Of a stretch of DNA of 6,377 nt, positions 1 through 6,377 are shown piece by piece. Source of the DNA: an uncultured Planctomycetaceae bacterium. GTDB taxonomy: Bacteria > Planctomycetota > Planctomycetia > Planctomycetales > Planctomycetaceae. The number at the start of each line of letters is the position of its first letter. The stretch's first letter is position 1. The notes beneath the pieces were generated by a model. That model had not been told where the DNA came from, searched no databases, and saw only the letters and a list, made by a program, of their open reading frames with translations. The translations under genes were made by a program, and so were the position numbers. Location: positions 1 to 6,377 of the forward strand of contig CAIXQV010000308.1 in assembly GCA_903921605.1 (NCBI GenBank), in the 5' to 3' direction.

Positions 1-2
1 AA

Positions 3-1208
3 GCCGATCATCAGGTGATTCAGTGCAACATCCGAGACATCACGGAACGCAGCCGACTGGAGAAACTTCTGCAGGCACAGTCCAGAGAGCTTGAAAACCT
101 GCATCTTCGCAAAGATGAATTTCTTGCGATGCTAAGTCACGAGCTGCGAAGTCCGCTGGCTCCAATCGCCAACGCTGTTCAATTGATGAGCCTGCAACAG
201 GAGACCGAATCAAGGACTCAGAAACAGGCCCGAAATATCATCGAACGACAGCTCGGAAAGTTGCAGCGTCTGGTCGATGACCTGCTGGAGGTTTCGCGGA
301 TTACCTCCGGCCGAGTGCAATTGCGAAAGGAATGGGTCGCCGTCAGCGGCTTTATTCACGGGGCCATTGAAACGGCACGTCCTCTCATTCAGCAGCGAAG
401 ACACGAGCTGACAATCTCAATGCCTGTCATCCCGATCTGGCTTAGTGCCGATGCGGCAAGACTCGAACAAGTGGTGATTAACCTCCTGACGAATGCTGCA
501 AAGTATACCGAGGAAGGCGGAGAAATCTGGCTGACGGTCGTCAAAGATCGTAACGAATGCGTAATCCGAGTCCGAGACTCTGGCGTCGGGATTGCTCCGG
601 CTCTCCTGCCACACGTGTTTGATCTGTTTACTCAGGCAGAACGCTCTCTGGATCGATCTCAGGGAGGGCTCGGCATCGGCCTCGCTCTCGTGCAAAGATT
701 GACGGAGTTACATGGCGGAACAGTCGAAGCCCAGAGCGAGCTGGGTCAGGGAAGTGAGTTTATTGTGCGGCTCCCATTGCAGACTGATGATTCCAAACGC
801 GTGACGAATATTGATGTAGCCGTTCTTGACGCCAATCGTGTTCTGCGAGTTCTGGTGGTAGATGACAATGTCGACACCGTCCTGGGATTTTCTCTGCTGC
901 TGAAGGCTCAGGGCCACGATGTTCGTACCGCTTACAACGGTCCGGATGCCGTCGAGACTGCCGCCGAGTTTCATCCACAGGTGGTTATGCTGGATATCGG
1001 TCTCCCGGGGTTTAATGGATATGAAGTCGCTAAACAGATTCGCGATCAACCCGAAGGCGAAAAGATCATGCTGATTGCATTGACCGGATATGGACAGGAT
1101 TCCGATCGTCGCACCTCGAGCGATGCAGGCTTTGATCATCATCTCGTGAAGCCTGCGAGATTCGAACAACTGCTGCAAATCCTCGCGACGGTGAAGGTGG
1201 GGAAATGA
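3..1208 (+). CDS. PAS-containing hybrid histidine kinase with C-terminal receiver domain (5' partial)
   Basis: Sensor kinase that autophosphorylates on His and relays phosphate to an attached receiver. The frame is open to the left edge, so the start is outside; a GTG at 15 is in frame but sits inside the tail of a PAS/PAC domain (VIQCNIRDITER), so it is not the start. Residues are numbered from the codon at 3. A short charged, probably coiled-coil linker (about 17-37) leads to the HisKA H-box (DEFLAMLSHELRSP, His46). The HATPase_c domain (about 150-260) shows the N-box NLLTNAAKY (Asn164), G1 box DSGVGI (Asp192) and G2 box GGLGIGL (221-227). The receiver (about 281-398) has the acidic pair Asp287/Asp288, phospho-acceptor Asp331 (MLDIGLPG), Thr361 and Lys383. 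All catalytic residues are present, so kinase and receiver look functional. No transmembrane segment lies in the visible part. The signal sensed is unknown because the N-terminus is missing. Confidence 0.95.
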   Translation, partial: ADHQVIQCNIRDITERSRLEKLLQAQSRELENLHLRKDEFLAMLSHELRSPLAPIANAVQLMSLQQETESRTQKQARNIIERQLGKLQRLVDDLLEVSRITSGRVQLRKEWVAVSGFIHGAIETARPLIQQRRHELTISMPVIPIWLSADAARLEQVVINLLTNAAKYTEEGGEIWLTVVKDRNECVIRVRDSGVGIAPALLPHVFDLFTQAERSLDRSQGGLGIGLALVQRLTELHGGTVEAQSELGQGSEFIVRLPLQTDDSKRVTNIDVAVLDANRVLRVLVVDDNVDTVLGFSLLLKAQGHDVRTAYNGPDAVETAAEFHPQVVMLDIGLPGFNGYEVAKQIRDQPEGEKIMLIALTGYGQDSDRRTSSDAGFDHHLVKPARFEQLLQILATVKVGK

Positions 1209-1253
1209 GTACGACTTGCCGGTGAGAATTGAACATAGACCGTCGAGTGTTGA

Positions 1254-1334
1254 GGGCTGGAAGCCCGGCACAACCACTGCCGGGGCCGTGAGGCCCTGGA
1301 ACCGAAACGCATTCATCATCAGGCCTGAAAGGCC
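1254..1334. repeat. Cluster of GC-rich palindromes between kinase and REC-MpsC genes
   Basis: Four short hairpins lie in close succession. GGGCT/AGCCC has loop GGA (1254-1266). CCCGGCA/TGCCGGG has a 7-nt loop (1264-1284). GGGCC/GGCCC has loop GTGA (1283-1296). GGCCT/AGGCC has loop GAA (1322-1334). The first three overlap by a few bases, so they cannot all form at once. This compact style resembles interspersed palindromic elements that I recall from planctomycete genomes. Whether this unit recurs elsewhere in this genome cannot be seen here. No gene is supported in 1209-1429; open frames across it on the minus strand are by-products of the repeats and of the kinase. Confidence 0.6.
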
Positions 1335-1355
1335 GACACATGACGTCTTTTTTTT
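1322..1355 (+). terminator. Possible weak Rho-independent terminator after the kinase
   Basis: The hairpin GGCCT-GAA-AGGCC (1322-1334) is followed 13 nt later by a run of eight T (1348-1355), immediately preceded by the palindrome GACGTC (1342-1347). The gap between stem and T run is longer than in a canonical terminator, and the hairpin also fits the palindrome cluster, so this is tentative. If it works, it would end the kinase transcript before the next gene. Confidence 0.25.
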
Positions 1356-1429
1356 CGACCCTTCGGGCCTGAATCGCTGAACCGCTGGGCTTTTATGACA
1401 ACTTCAATTCCAACCCAGGACAATCAAAC

Positions 1430-2287
1430 ATGACCAACGATCAATCACTTCGAGTGCTCATTGTTGATGACAATCGCGACGGCGCGGATGCGTTGGGGTT
1501 GCTTCTGGAGGAACTCGACAATCAGGTGCATGTGACCTACGGTGGGATTCAGGCTCTGGACGTGGCGACGGCGTTTCGTCCTGATTTGATGCTGGTGGAT
1601 CTGCTCATGCCGGGTATGGACGGCTGCACGCTGGTCAATCGATTTCGCCAACTGCCGGGTTTTGCGACCACGAAGATCGTGGCCATTACCGGTCAGAAAG
1701 GCGAAGAACATAAGGCTCTGGCAATGAAAGCTGGCTGTGATCTGGTGCTGTTCAAACCAGTGACGCTGGCAGCCGTAAGAATGGTCCTCGAAAACGTAAC
1801 GCCCGCAGTGTCTGTGACACGAATTCCAGCCATGCGTCCGAGACCTTCGGCACAGCCAGTTACCGATCGAAGATTACCCATCGGGGAAGCTCGAAAGCTG
1901 CGAAGCGAGCGAACTTCCAGGAGCCTGACTCAGGCCGAAAGTGAAGCCGCGATCTGCGATGGCATCATTCGGTTTCAGGATGAGTATCTCGGCTGGCGTT
2001 CCGAACGCATCCATGCTCATTTGATCAAGGACATTCTGATCGTTCGCATTCTGGGTGTGTTGACCCTTGCCGAACGACAACTGGGCAAATCTTTGTCGCC
2101 TGAGAAAGGACGAGATCTTATCAAACAAACTCGCAAGCAACTGCTTGAACTCGCGAGGCCGATGCTGGAGTCGCTCGTTCACGAAGCGTCCGGCGTGAAA
2201 GTTCGCAGCATGCACCACGATATCAGTACCATCACCGGCGAAGAGGTCGTTGTGTTTTCACTAACCGATGCTCCAAAGTTTCAATAA
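1430..2287 (+). CDS. Receiver domain fused to a DUF2294/MpsC-like domain
   Basis: A 285-residue, probably cytoplasmic response-regulator-type protein. Residues 7-122 form a complete receiver: acidic pair Asp13/Asp14 (LIVDDN), phospho-acceptor Asp57 (MLVDLLMPGMDG), Thr87 (AITG) and Lys109 (FKPV). A basic, Pro/Arg-rich linker (about 123-167) leads to a C-terminal domain (about 168-283). Its features DEYLGWRSERIHAHLIKD, ILGVLTLAERQL and the end HHDISTITGEEVVVFSL match my memory of DUF2294, the MpsC family (Na+-translocating membrane-potential system component in Staphylococcus). No DNA-binding or enzymatic output domain is visible, so the MpsC-like part is presumably the output; its biochemistry is unsettled. 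The ATG at 1430 has AGGA nine bases upstream (1417-1420) and places the receiver at the usual distance from the N-terminus. The protein may be phosphorylated by the upstream kinase, which is inferred from adjacency only. The domain call was made by eye. Confidence 0.9.
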   Translation: MTNDQSLRVLIVDDNRDGADALGLLLEELDNQVHVTYGGIQALDVATAFRPDLMLVDLLMPGMDGCTLVNRFRQLPGFATTKIVAITGQKGEEHKALAMKAGCDLVLFKPVTLAAVRMVLENVTPAVSVTRIPAMRPRPSAQPVTDRRLPIGEARKLRSERTSRSLTQAESEAAICDGIIRFQDEYLGWRSERIHAHLIKDILIVRILGVLTLAERQLGKSLSPEKGRDLIKQTRKQLLELARPMLESLVHEASGVKVRSMHHDISTITGEEVVVFSLTDAPKFQ

Positions 2288-2310
2288 CCACATGGCAAGA
2301 ACCACATGGC
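2286..2310. repeat. 11-bp direct repeat at the end of the REC-MpsC gene
   Basis: AACCACATGGC occurs at 2286-2296 and again at 2300-2310. The first copy overlaps the last two bases of the TAA stop codon. It could be a small slippage or insertion scar, or chance; no function is apparent. Confidence 0.5.
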
Positions 2311-2313
2311 GAG

Positions 2314-2339
2314 CGGCAGGGCGTCAGCCCTCCGATTTT
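2314..2339 (+). terminator. Terminator-like hairpin with short T run downstream of REC-MpsC
   Basis: An 8-bp stem with one bulged C (CGG-c-AGGGC pairing with GCCCT-CCG) and a GTCA loop spans 2314-2334. It is followed by ATTTTC, giving a T4 run at 2336-2339, and lies 26 nt past the stop codon. That fits a weak intrinsic terminator. The core AGGGCGTCAGCCCT also looks like the short interspersed palindromes I recall from planctomycete spacers, so it may be a repeat that doubles as, or only resembles, a terminator. Confidence 0.35.
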
Positions 2340-2389
2340 CCCCCTTGCCTCAGCATTCCCTCACGTCCTTCTGCTCGCAGGGAGAGAAC

Positions 2390-2577
2390 AAACATCCGCA
2401 CAAAACCGAACCTGTGGCACCCTCGCCGACCGTTCTTCGAAAGTCGATCGGGCTGGATGCGGGAGCCAGATCTGGTTTTGTCGGATGTTCCATTTTCGTT
2501 TGAGATTCGCTTTTTCCAGTAGGTCCTTTCTGCTGGAAAAGACTTTCGCCGCCAGGCGGACCGTTGTGCGGATGTTT
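2390..2577. repeat. Inverted-repeat block with three copies of one motif and a long internal hairpin
   Basis: Arm A (2390-2407) reads AAACATCCGCACAAAACC. Arm B (2474-2489, GGTTTTGTCGGATGTT) is its reverse complement over 16 pairs, with only C2399 unpaired. Arm C (2564-2577, TTGTGCGGATGTTT) is a perfect 14-bp reverse complement of 2390-2403. A can therefore pair with B or with C, but not both. Between B and C lies a long hairpin (2511-2541: TTTTCCAG pairing with CTGGAAAA, extended by wobble and Watson-Crick pairs to about 13 bp with a 5-nt loop). It is followed by the palindrome CCGCC-A-GGCGG (2549-2559). The palindrome CCAGATCTGG (2466-2475) abuts arm B. No coding signal is convincing here. 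It could be a small non-autonomous mobile element or a structured leader RNA. The repeat geometry is directly visible; any function is inference. Confidence 0.6.
2512..2540. other. Long imperfect hairpin in the spacer
   Basis: TTTTCCAG (2512-2519) pairs perfectly with CTGGAAAA (2533-2540). The stem continues inward through T2520-G2532 (wobble), A2521-T2531, G2522-C2530 and G2523-T2529 (wobble) to a TCCTT loop. This is the longest hairpin I found in the window. Neither strand has a T run directly after it, so it is not a standard intrinsic terminator. Confidence 0.6.
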
Positions 2578-2637
2578 TTAAAGAGCATCGGGTCGTTCCA
2601 AATTCAGCCTGACAAAGATTCATCAAAGTGCAAACAG

Positions 2638-2683
2638 TTCGCGGCGAGGCCGCGAAGTCCCGCCCGACAGGCAGGGCCTGCAG
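2638..2683. repeat. Palindromic element in the leader of the glucan synthase gene
   Basis: A perfect 8-bp stem, TTCGCGGC / GCCGCGAA with loop GAG, spans 2638-2656. It is followed by a second GC-rich set of inverted pieces (GCCC...GGGC at 2662-2677 and GCAGGGCCTGC at 2671-2681). It ends 28 nt before the ATG at 2712. The reading frame of the next gene stays open through it to a GTG at 2628, but the encoded stretch has the composition of a palindromic repeat rather than of the enzyme, so I treat it as untranslated leader. Confidence 0.5.
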
Positions 2684-2711
2684 AAAAACATACAAAGAAA
2701 AGTATTACTCT

Positions 2712-5700
2712 ATGCAATTGCCCGAGTTCAAAGACCGTCTGAATCGCCTGCTGCTTTGGCCGAAGATTACGTGCCGAGCAAAGCATAAGAATATGCCGGT
2801 TGAGGAACCTCCGCTGCGGGCCGAATTGCTGAATGTCGATCAACTGGAACGTCACGCTCGCAGCATCGCTGGTGCCCATCGATTGGCAACGACACCAGCG
2901 GAAGATCGCTTGCTGCCTCGTTTGGCAGAGAACGAAGTTGTCCTGGTAGATGCTTACGATCTGATCGCTGCCGCCGCTGCCAGGAATCGCCGCATCGCGC
3001 CGGCTGCGGAATGGCTGCTGGACAACTTTTATCTGATCGAAGAACAAATTCGATCGACTCGCAGGCTCTTGCCTCGATCCTACAGCAGTGAACTGCCTCG
3101 TATCGCTTCCGGTCCCGGCATCAACTATCCCCGTGCCTACAGCATCGCTCTGGAACTGATCGCTCATACTGACGGCCGAATGGATTGTGCGAGTTTGACC
3201 GGGTTCCTGACCGCGTATCAGTCGGTGGTTCCGCTGAAGCTTGGGGAATTGTGGGCTCTCCCGCTGATGCTGCGGTTGGCGTTGATTGAGAACCTTCGTC
3301 GAGTCGCCGTGAGAATTGCCAAAGGTCGTTGCGATCGCGATCAGGCCAGCGACTGGGCCGAACAGATGATTCGTACCGTTGAACAGAAGCCGACAGATCT
3401 GGTTCTGGTGCTGGCCGATATGGCGCGTGAAAATCCGCCCTTAACGGGAGCATTCCTCGCCGAACTAACTCGACATCTGCAAGGACAGAATCCGAACTTT
3501 TCCTTCGCCAGCAGTTGGCTGGAACAACGTCTCAGCGATCAGGGGCAAACGACCGAGCAACTGATTCAGGCGGAAGGTCAGGCTCAGGCGGCCGATCAGG
3601 TCTCGGTTGGCAACAGCATTACCAGTCTGCGTTTTCTGGCCGTCAATGATTGGCGAAAATTTGTCGCCGATCAAAGCCTTGTCGAACAAACACTGAACCG
3701 TGATCCTGCCGGAATCTATTCCGAAATGGATTTTGCCACGCGAGATCGATATCGCCATGCTGTCGAAGCGATCGCTCGTCGCTCCTCGAGTAACGAATAC
3801 GATGTGGCTCAGCGAGCTGTCCAGTTGGCTCAGGCTGAAGTTGGGGTTCAGTCCGATGCCCGGATGCATCACGTTGGATACTTTCTCGTCGATCATGGTC
3901 GCTCGGCACTGGAACGTCTGGTGCAGATGCGTCTGACTTTTGGCGTTGCGGTAGAAAAATTTCGCCGTCGCTTCCCGCTGCCAATTTATACGTTCGCCGT
4001 CGCCGTCATCACCGTGACGGTGTTCGCTGTGTTGCGACACTACAGTCGTGAACTACGACCCGGCACGCCGTTGATGTGGCTGATGGCCTTTCCCATCCTG
4101 ATGTCGGCGGGACAACTGGCGATCGGCACGGTGCATTGGCTCATGACGGTTATGATGAGTCCTCAAGCTTTGCCGCGGATGGATTTTCGAGGTGGAATTC
4201 CGCCCGCTCATCGCACGCTGGTCGTTGTCCCGACGATGCTGTCCAGCGTTGCCGCGATCGAACGACTTCTGGAGGGGCTGGAGATTCGCTATCTCGCCAA
4301 TCGCGAAAGAAATTTGCATTTTGCCCTGTTGACGGATCTCGAAGATGCCTCCACGGAATCACGCGAGGAAGACGCTGCGTTGATTCAGCAGGCGAGCGAC
4401 GGAATCAAGGATCTGGCGCTGAAGTACGAACATGAACGTCTCGACATTTTCTTTCTGTTGCATCGCGATCGCCGCTGGAATGCCCAGGAAAATGTCTGGA
4501 TGGGGTATGAACGAAAGCGAGGAAAACTGGCAGACCTCAATGCGATGCTGCGCGGTGCGGTCGGGCGATTTTCGCATGTCGTGGGAGATACCGTGATCCT
4601 GCAGCAGGTTGAGTATGTGATTACGCTCGACACGGACACGCAACTGCCTCGCGATTCCGCGCGGGAGATGATTGCCGCGATGGCTCATCCTTTGAATCGT
4701 CCGGTACTTGATGCTTCAGGGCAGCGTGTGATTCATGGTTATACAATTCTGCAACCTCGCGTTGGTGTCAGTCTGCCGAGTGCGTATCGATCGTGGTTTG
4801 TGCGGCTTCTGGGTGGCGATCCTGGCGTTGATCCGTACACGCGAGTCGTCTCGGATGTTTATCAGGACCTGTTTTCAGAAGGTTCATTTATCGGTAAGGG
4901 CATTTATGACGTCGACACATTTGATCGGCGCTGCGGTGACTTCCCGGAGAACCGAATTCTCAGCCATGACCTCCTTGAAAGTTGCTACTGCCGCTCCGCG
5001 TTGTTGACGGATGTTGTGCTTTATGAAGATTATCCATCCAGTTATACGGCGGACGTTGGCCGACGACATCGCTGGATGCGCGGTGACTGGCAGATCGCAG
5101 CCTGGTTGATGCCGAGAGTTCGCAATTTGGCGTTTGTTCAGGTCGGAAACCCAATCTCTGCATTGTCGCGATGGAAGATTTTTGACAACCTGCGACGAAG
5201 CCTTGTCCCGGTTTCGATGTTGTCCGTGTTGCTTCTGGCCTGGTTCTTCGGAACGGCCTCCCTTGGGATGCTCGCCACCGGCTTCATCATCGGGGCTGTG
5301 ACCGTGCCTTCGCTGCTGTCCGCGTTTCTGGACGTGGCCGTCAAGCCGACAGATCTGCCGGTGCGCACGCATTTGATCTCGGCATTCAGTGCGATGGGCC
5401 GTCCGTTTGCTCAGTGTCTAATGACGTTGATTTTTCTGCCGTACGAAGCCTTTATCAGTCTGGATGCGATCGCCCGAACGATTTCGCGAGTCCACTGGAC
5501 GAAGTCGCGTCTGCTGGAATGGAAAACTTCCAGCGACAGCGAACGCACTGCGCGGTCTGACTTATCCGGGTTCTATCGCGCCATGTTGGTTGCTCCGGGT
5601 CTGGCGATAATGTCCCTCGTCTGGCTGGCATTGATGAGCCGCCAGAACCTGTTGATCGCTGCACCGTTGCTGCTGCTTTGGCTCTTTTCACCGGCTATCG

Positions 5701-6272
5701 CGTGGTGGCTGAGTCGTCCGATTGCACCGACACCCGTCCGGCTGACTCACCTGCAGACTCAGTTCCTGCGCCGACTATCTCGCAAAACATGGCGCTACTT
5801 CGAAACCTATGTGACGGAAGAAGAAAACTGGCTGCCTCCAGACAATGTGCAGATGAATCCGAACGAAGTGATCGCTCCGCGAACCAGCCCGACCAACATC
5901 GGTATGGCTCTGCTGGCGGATCTGGCTGCCCAGGATTTCGGTTATATCTCCGTCGGCTGTCTACTCGATCGAACTCGCAAGACATTTGGCACGATGGCGA
6001 GAATGGAACGCTATCGAGGTCACTTGTTCAACTGGTACGACACACGCACGCTGGCCCCGTTGGCTCCTCAGTATGTCTCGACTGTCGACAGCGGAAATCT
6101 GGCCGGCCAACTTTTGGTGCTCCGCAGTGGTCTCGAGCAACTGGTCGATGCCAGCATACTTCCAGGTCGCCTTCAGGAAGGGCTCGCTGACACGCTCAGT
6201 ATCGCTCTGGAGAAATCACGAGAATCTCAGCAGCCGAGATTAGAGGCTATTTCAAAACCCGTTCAAGCATAA
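2712..6272 (+). pseudogene. Cyclic beta-1,2-glucan synthase (GT84, NdvB/ChvB/Cgs type), N-terminal part, interrupted by an IS
   Basis: Inner-membrane enzyme that makes cyclic beta-1,2-glucan from UDP-glucose. The 1186-residue frame compares with about 2800 for intact family members. Residues 100-400 carry family hallmarks (LLDNFYLIEEQIR, ELPRIASGPG, LIALELIAHTDGR-type stretch, LGELWALPLMLRLALIENLRR, YSEMDFATRDRYRH). Hydrophobic segments lie at about 423-441 and 453-482. The GT84 domain (about 500-800) has Asp640/Asp642 (DTDTQLP), GKGIYDVD (728-735), SHDLLE (His752, Asp753) and RHRWMRGDWQ (785-794). Further membrane segments lie at about 831-876, 890-920, 958-976 and 980-1000. The glycoamylase-like domain begins near 1017 (NWLPPDN, RTSPTNIG, NWYDTR, VDSGNLAG) and is cut short. 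The last native codon is probably TTA 6240-6242; the last nine residues and the stop come from the IS. ATG 2712 is preferred over GTG 2628 (inside a repeat); no strong Shine-Dalgarno is seen, and ATG 2793 is an alternative. Confidence 0.88.
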
Positions 6273-6377
6273 CATCATGCAGGCGAGATGAAAGAAACCT
6301 TCGAAGAGATGAGCGTGTCGTTCGTGTCGGACAAGGAGTCGTCTCTGGTATTGAAGCCAGCTGATTGTTCGTTCGAT
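6243..6377 (-). mobile_element. End of an IS5-family-like insertion sequence (partial)
   Basis: The downstream end of an insertion sequence that runs off the right edge. I place the boundary at 6243, where GAGGCTATTTCAAAAC begins. This resembles terminal inverted repeats I recall for IS5-type elements, and the transposase stop codon falls inside it. The preceding TTA (6240-6242) or TA could be the target duplication (IS5 subgroups use TNA, TA or similar). The other end, needed to confirm both repeat and duplication, is outside the window. The element lies antisense to the glucan synthase gene and supplies its stop codon. Confidence 0.7.
6252..6377 (-). CDS. IS5-family-like DDE transposase, C-terminal fragment
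   Basis: Reading the minus strand from the right edge gives 41 residues and a TGA stop (complement of 6252-6254), beginning IERTISWLQYQRRLLVRHER and continuing HAHLFEGFFHLAC to a C-terminal NGF. The pattern (V/I)ERT-x-x-WL, RRL-x-VR-x-ER and G/AFFHLAC followed by a hydrophobic tail is typical of IS5-family transposase C-termini. The Glu at 6372-6374 would be the third acidic residue of the DDE triad. The stop sits about ten bases from the element's end, the compact arrangement usual for such elements. The rest of the gene, including the first two catalytic Asp residues, is beyond the window, so intactness cannot be judged. Confidence 0.8.
   Translation of the reverse strand: MERTISWLQYQRRLLVRHERHAHLFEGFFHLACMMLCLNGF

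Noticed and set aside
708..1319. Long minus-strand open frame of about 203 codons opposite the kinase end
   Set aside because: It lies opposite the well-supported HATPase and receiver coding sequence and starts in the palindrome cluster. It shows no family features and is an antisense shadow.
1254..1334. CRISPR array
   Set aside because: The units are different short palindromes, not identical repeats separated by unique spacers of constant length.
2268..2522. Plus-strand small open frames at the end of REC-MpsC and in the spacer
   Set aside because: They start inside the preceding gene or in a repeat, lack a ribosome binding site, and encode low-complexity basic peptides with no recognisable features.
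2324..2695. Minus-strand open frame of about 123 codons across the spacer
   Set aside because: It spans the inverted-repeat block and both palindromes, resembles no family I know, and its composition follows the repeats. It is probably spurious.
2628..2711. GTG start at 2628, adding 28 residues to the glucan synthase
   Set aside because: The extension runs through a palindromic repeat and encodes a repeat-like basic peptide. ATG 2712 begins directly before sequence with enzyme character.
6288..6377. Plus-strand frame after the enzyme stop (ATG 6288, open to the edge), considered as the next gene or as the rest of the enzyme past a nonsense mutation
   Set aside because: The opposite strand of the same bases gives a recognisable IS5-type transposase C-terminus, so the plus-strand frame is its antisense.

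Overview
The window (6377 bp, moderately GC-rich) carries three genes on the plus strand and the tail of an insertion sequence on the minus strand. The spacers hold short GC-rich palindromes of the interspersed kind I associate with Planctomycetes. That placement rests on recall of spacer style and gene content (hybrid kinases, REC proteins, a very large cyclic-glucan-synthase-type enzyme). I could not check it and it is only moderately secure.

Layout. (1) Positions 3-1208 hold the C-terminal 401 residues of a PAS-containing hybrid histidine kinase with a receiver domain; its N-terminus lies off the left edge. (2) Positions 1209-1429 are a spacer with four GC-rich palindromes and a T8 run. 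(3) Positions 1430-2287 encode a 285-residue protein with an N-terminal receiver domain and a C-terminal domain resembling DUF2294/MpsC, an unusual pairing. (4) Positions 2288-2711 are a 424-bp spacer that I do not think is coding. It holds a terminator-like hairpin, a 188-bp block with one motif in three copies (one forward, two inverted) around a long hairpin, and an 8-bp palindrome in the leader of the next gene. (5) Positions 2712-6272 encode the N-terminal part of a cyclic beta-1,2-glucan synthase (NdvB/ChvB/Cgs type): conserved N-terminal region, membrane segments, GT84 glycosyltransferase domain and the start of the glycoamylase-like domain. (6) From about 6243 to the right edge lies the end of an IS5-family-like element whose minus-strand transposase C-terminus is readable.

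Main conclusion. The glucan synthase gene does not end naturally at 6272. Its last native codon appears to be the TTA at 6240-6242. The next nine codons and the TAA stop belong to the insertion sequence, and that TAA is the reverse complement of a Leu codon of the transposase. The gene is therefore probably disrupted by an IS, and the rest of the glycoamylase-like and GH94 phosphorylase regions, if still present, would lie beyond the element outside the window.

How the genes may work together. The kinase and the REC-MpsC protein form a plausible signalling pair: a kinase with its own receiver followed by a separate receiver protein on the same strand. A link to the glucan synthase (osmotic or envelope physiology) is suggested only by adjacency; the long structured spacer argues for a separate transcript.
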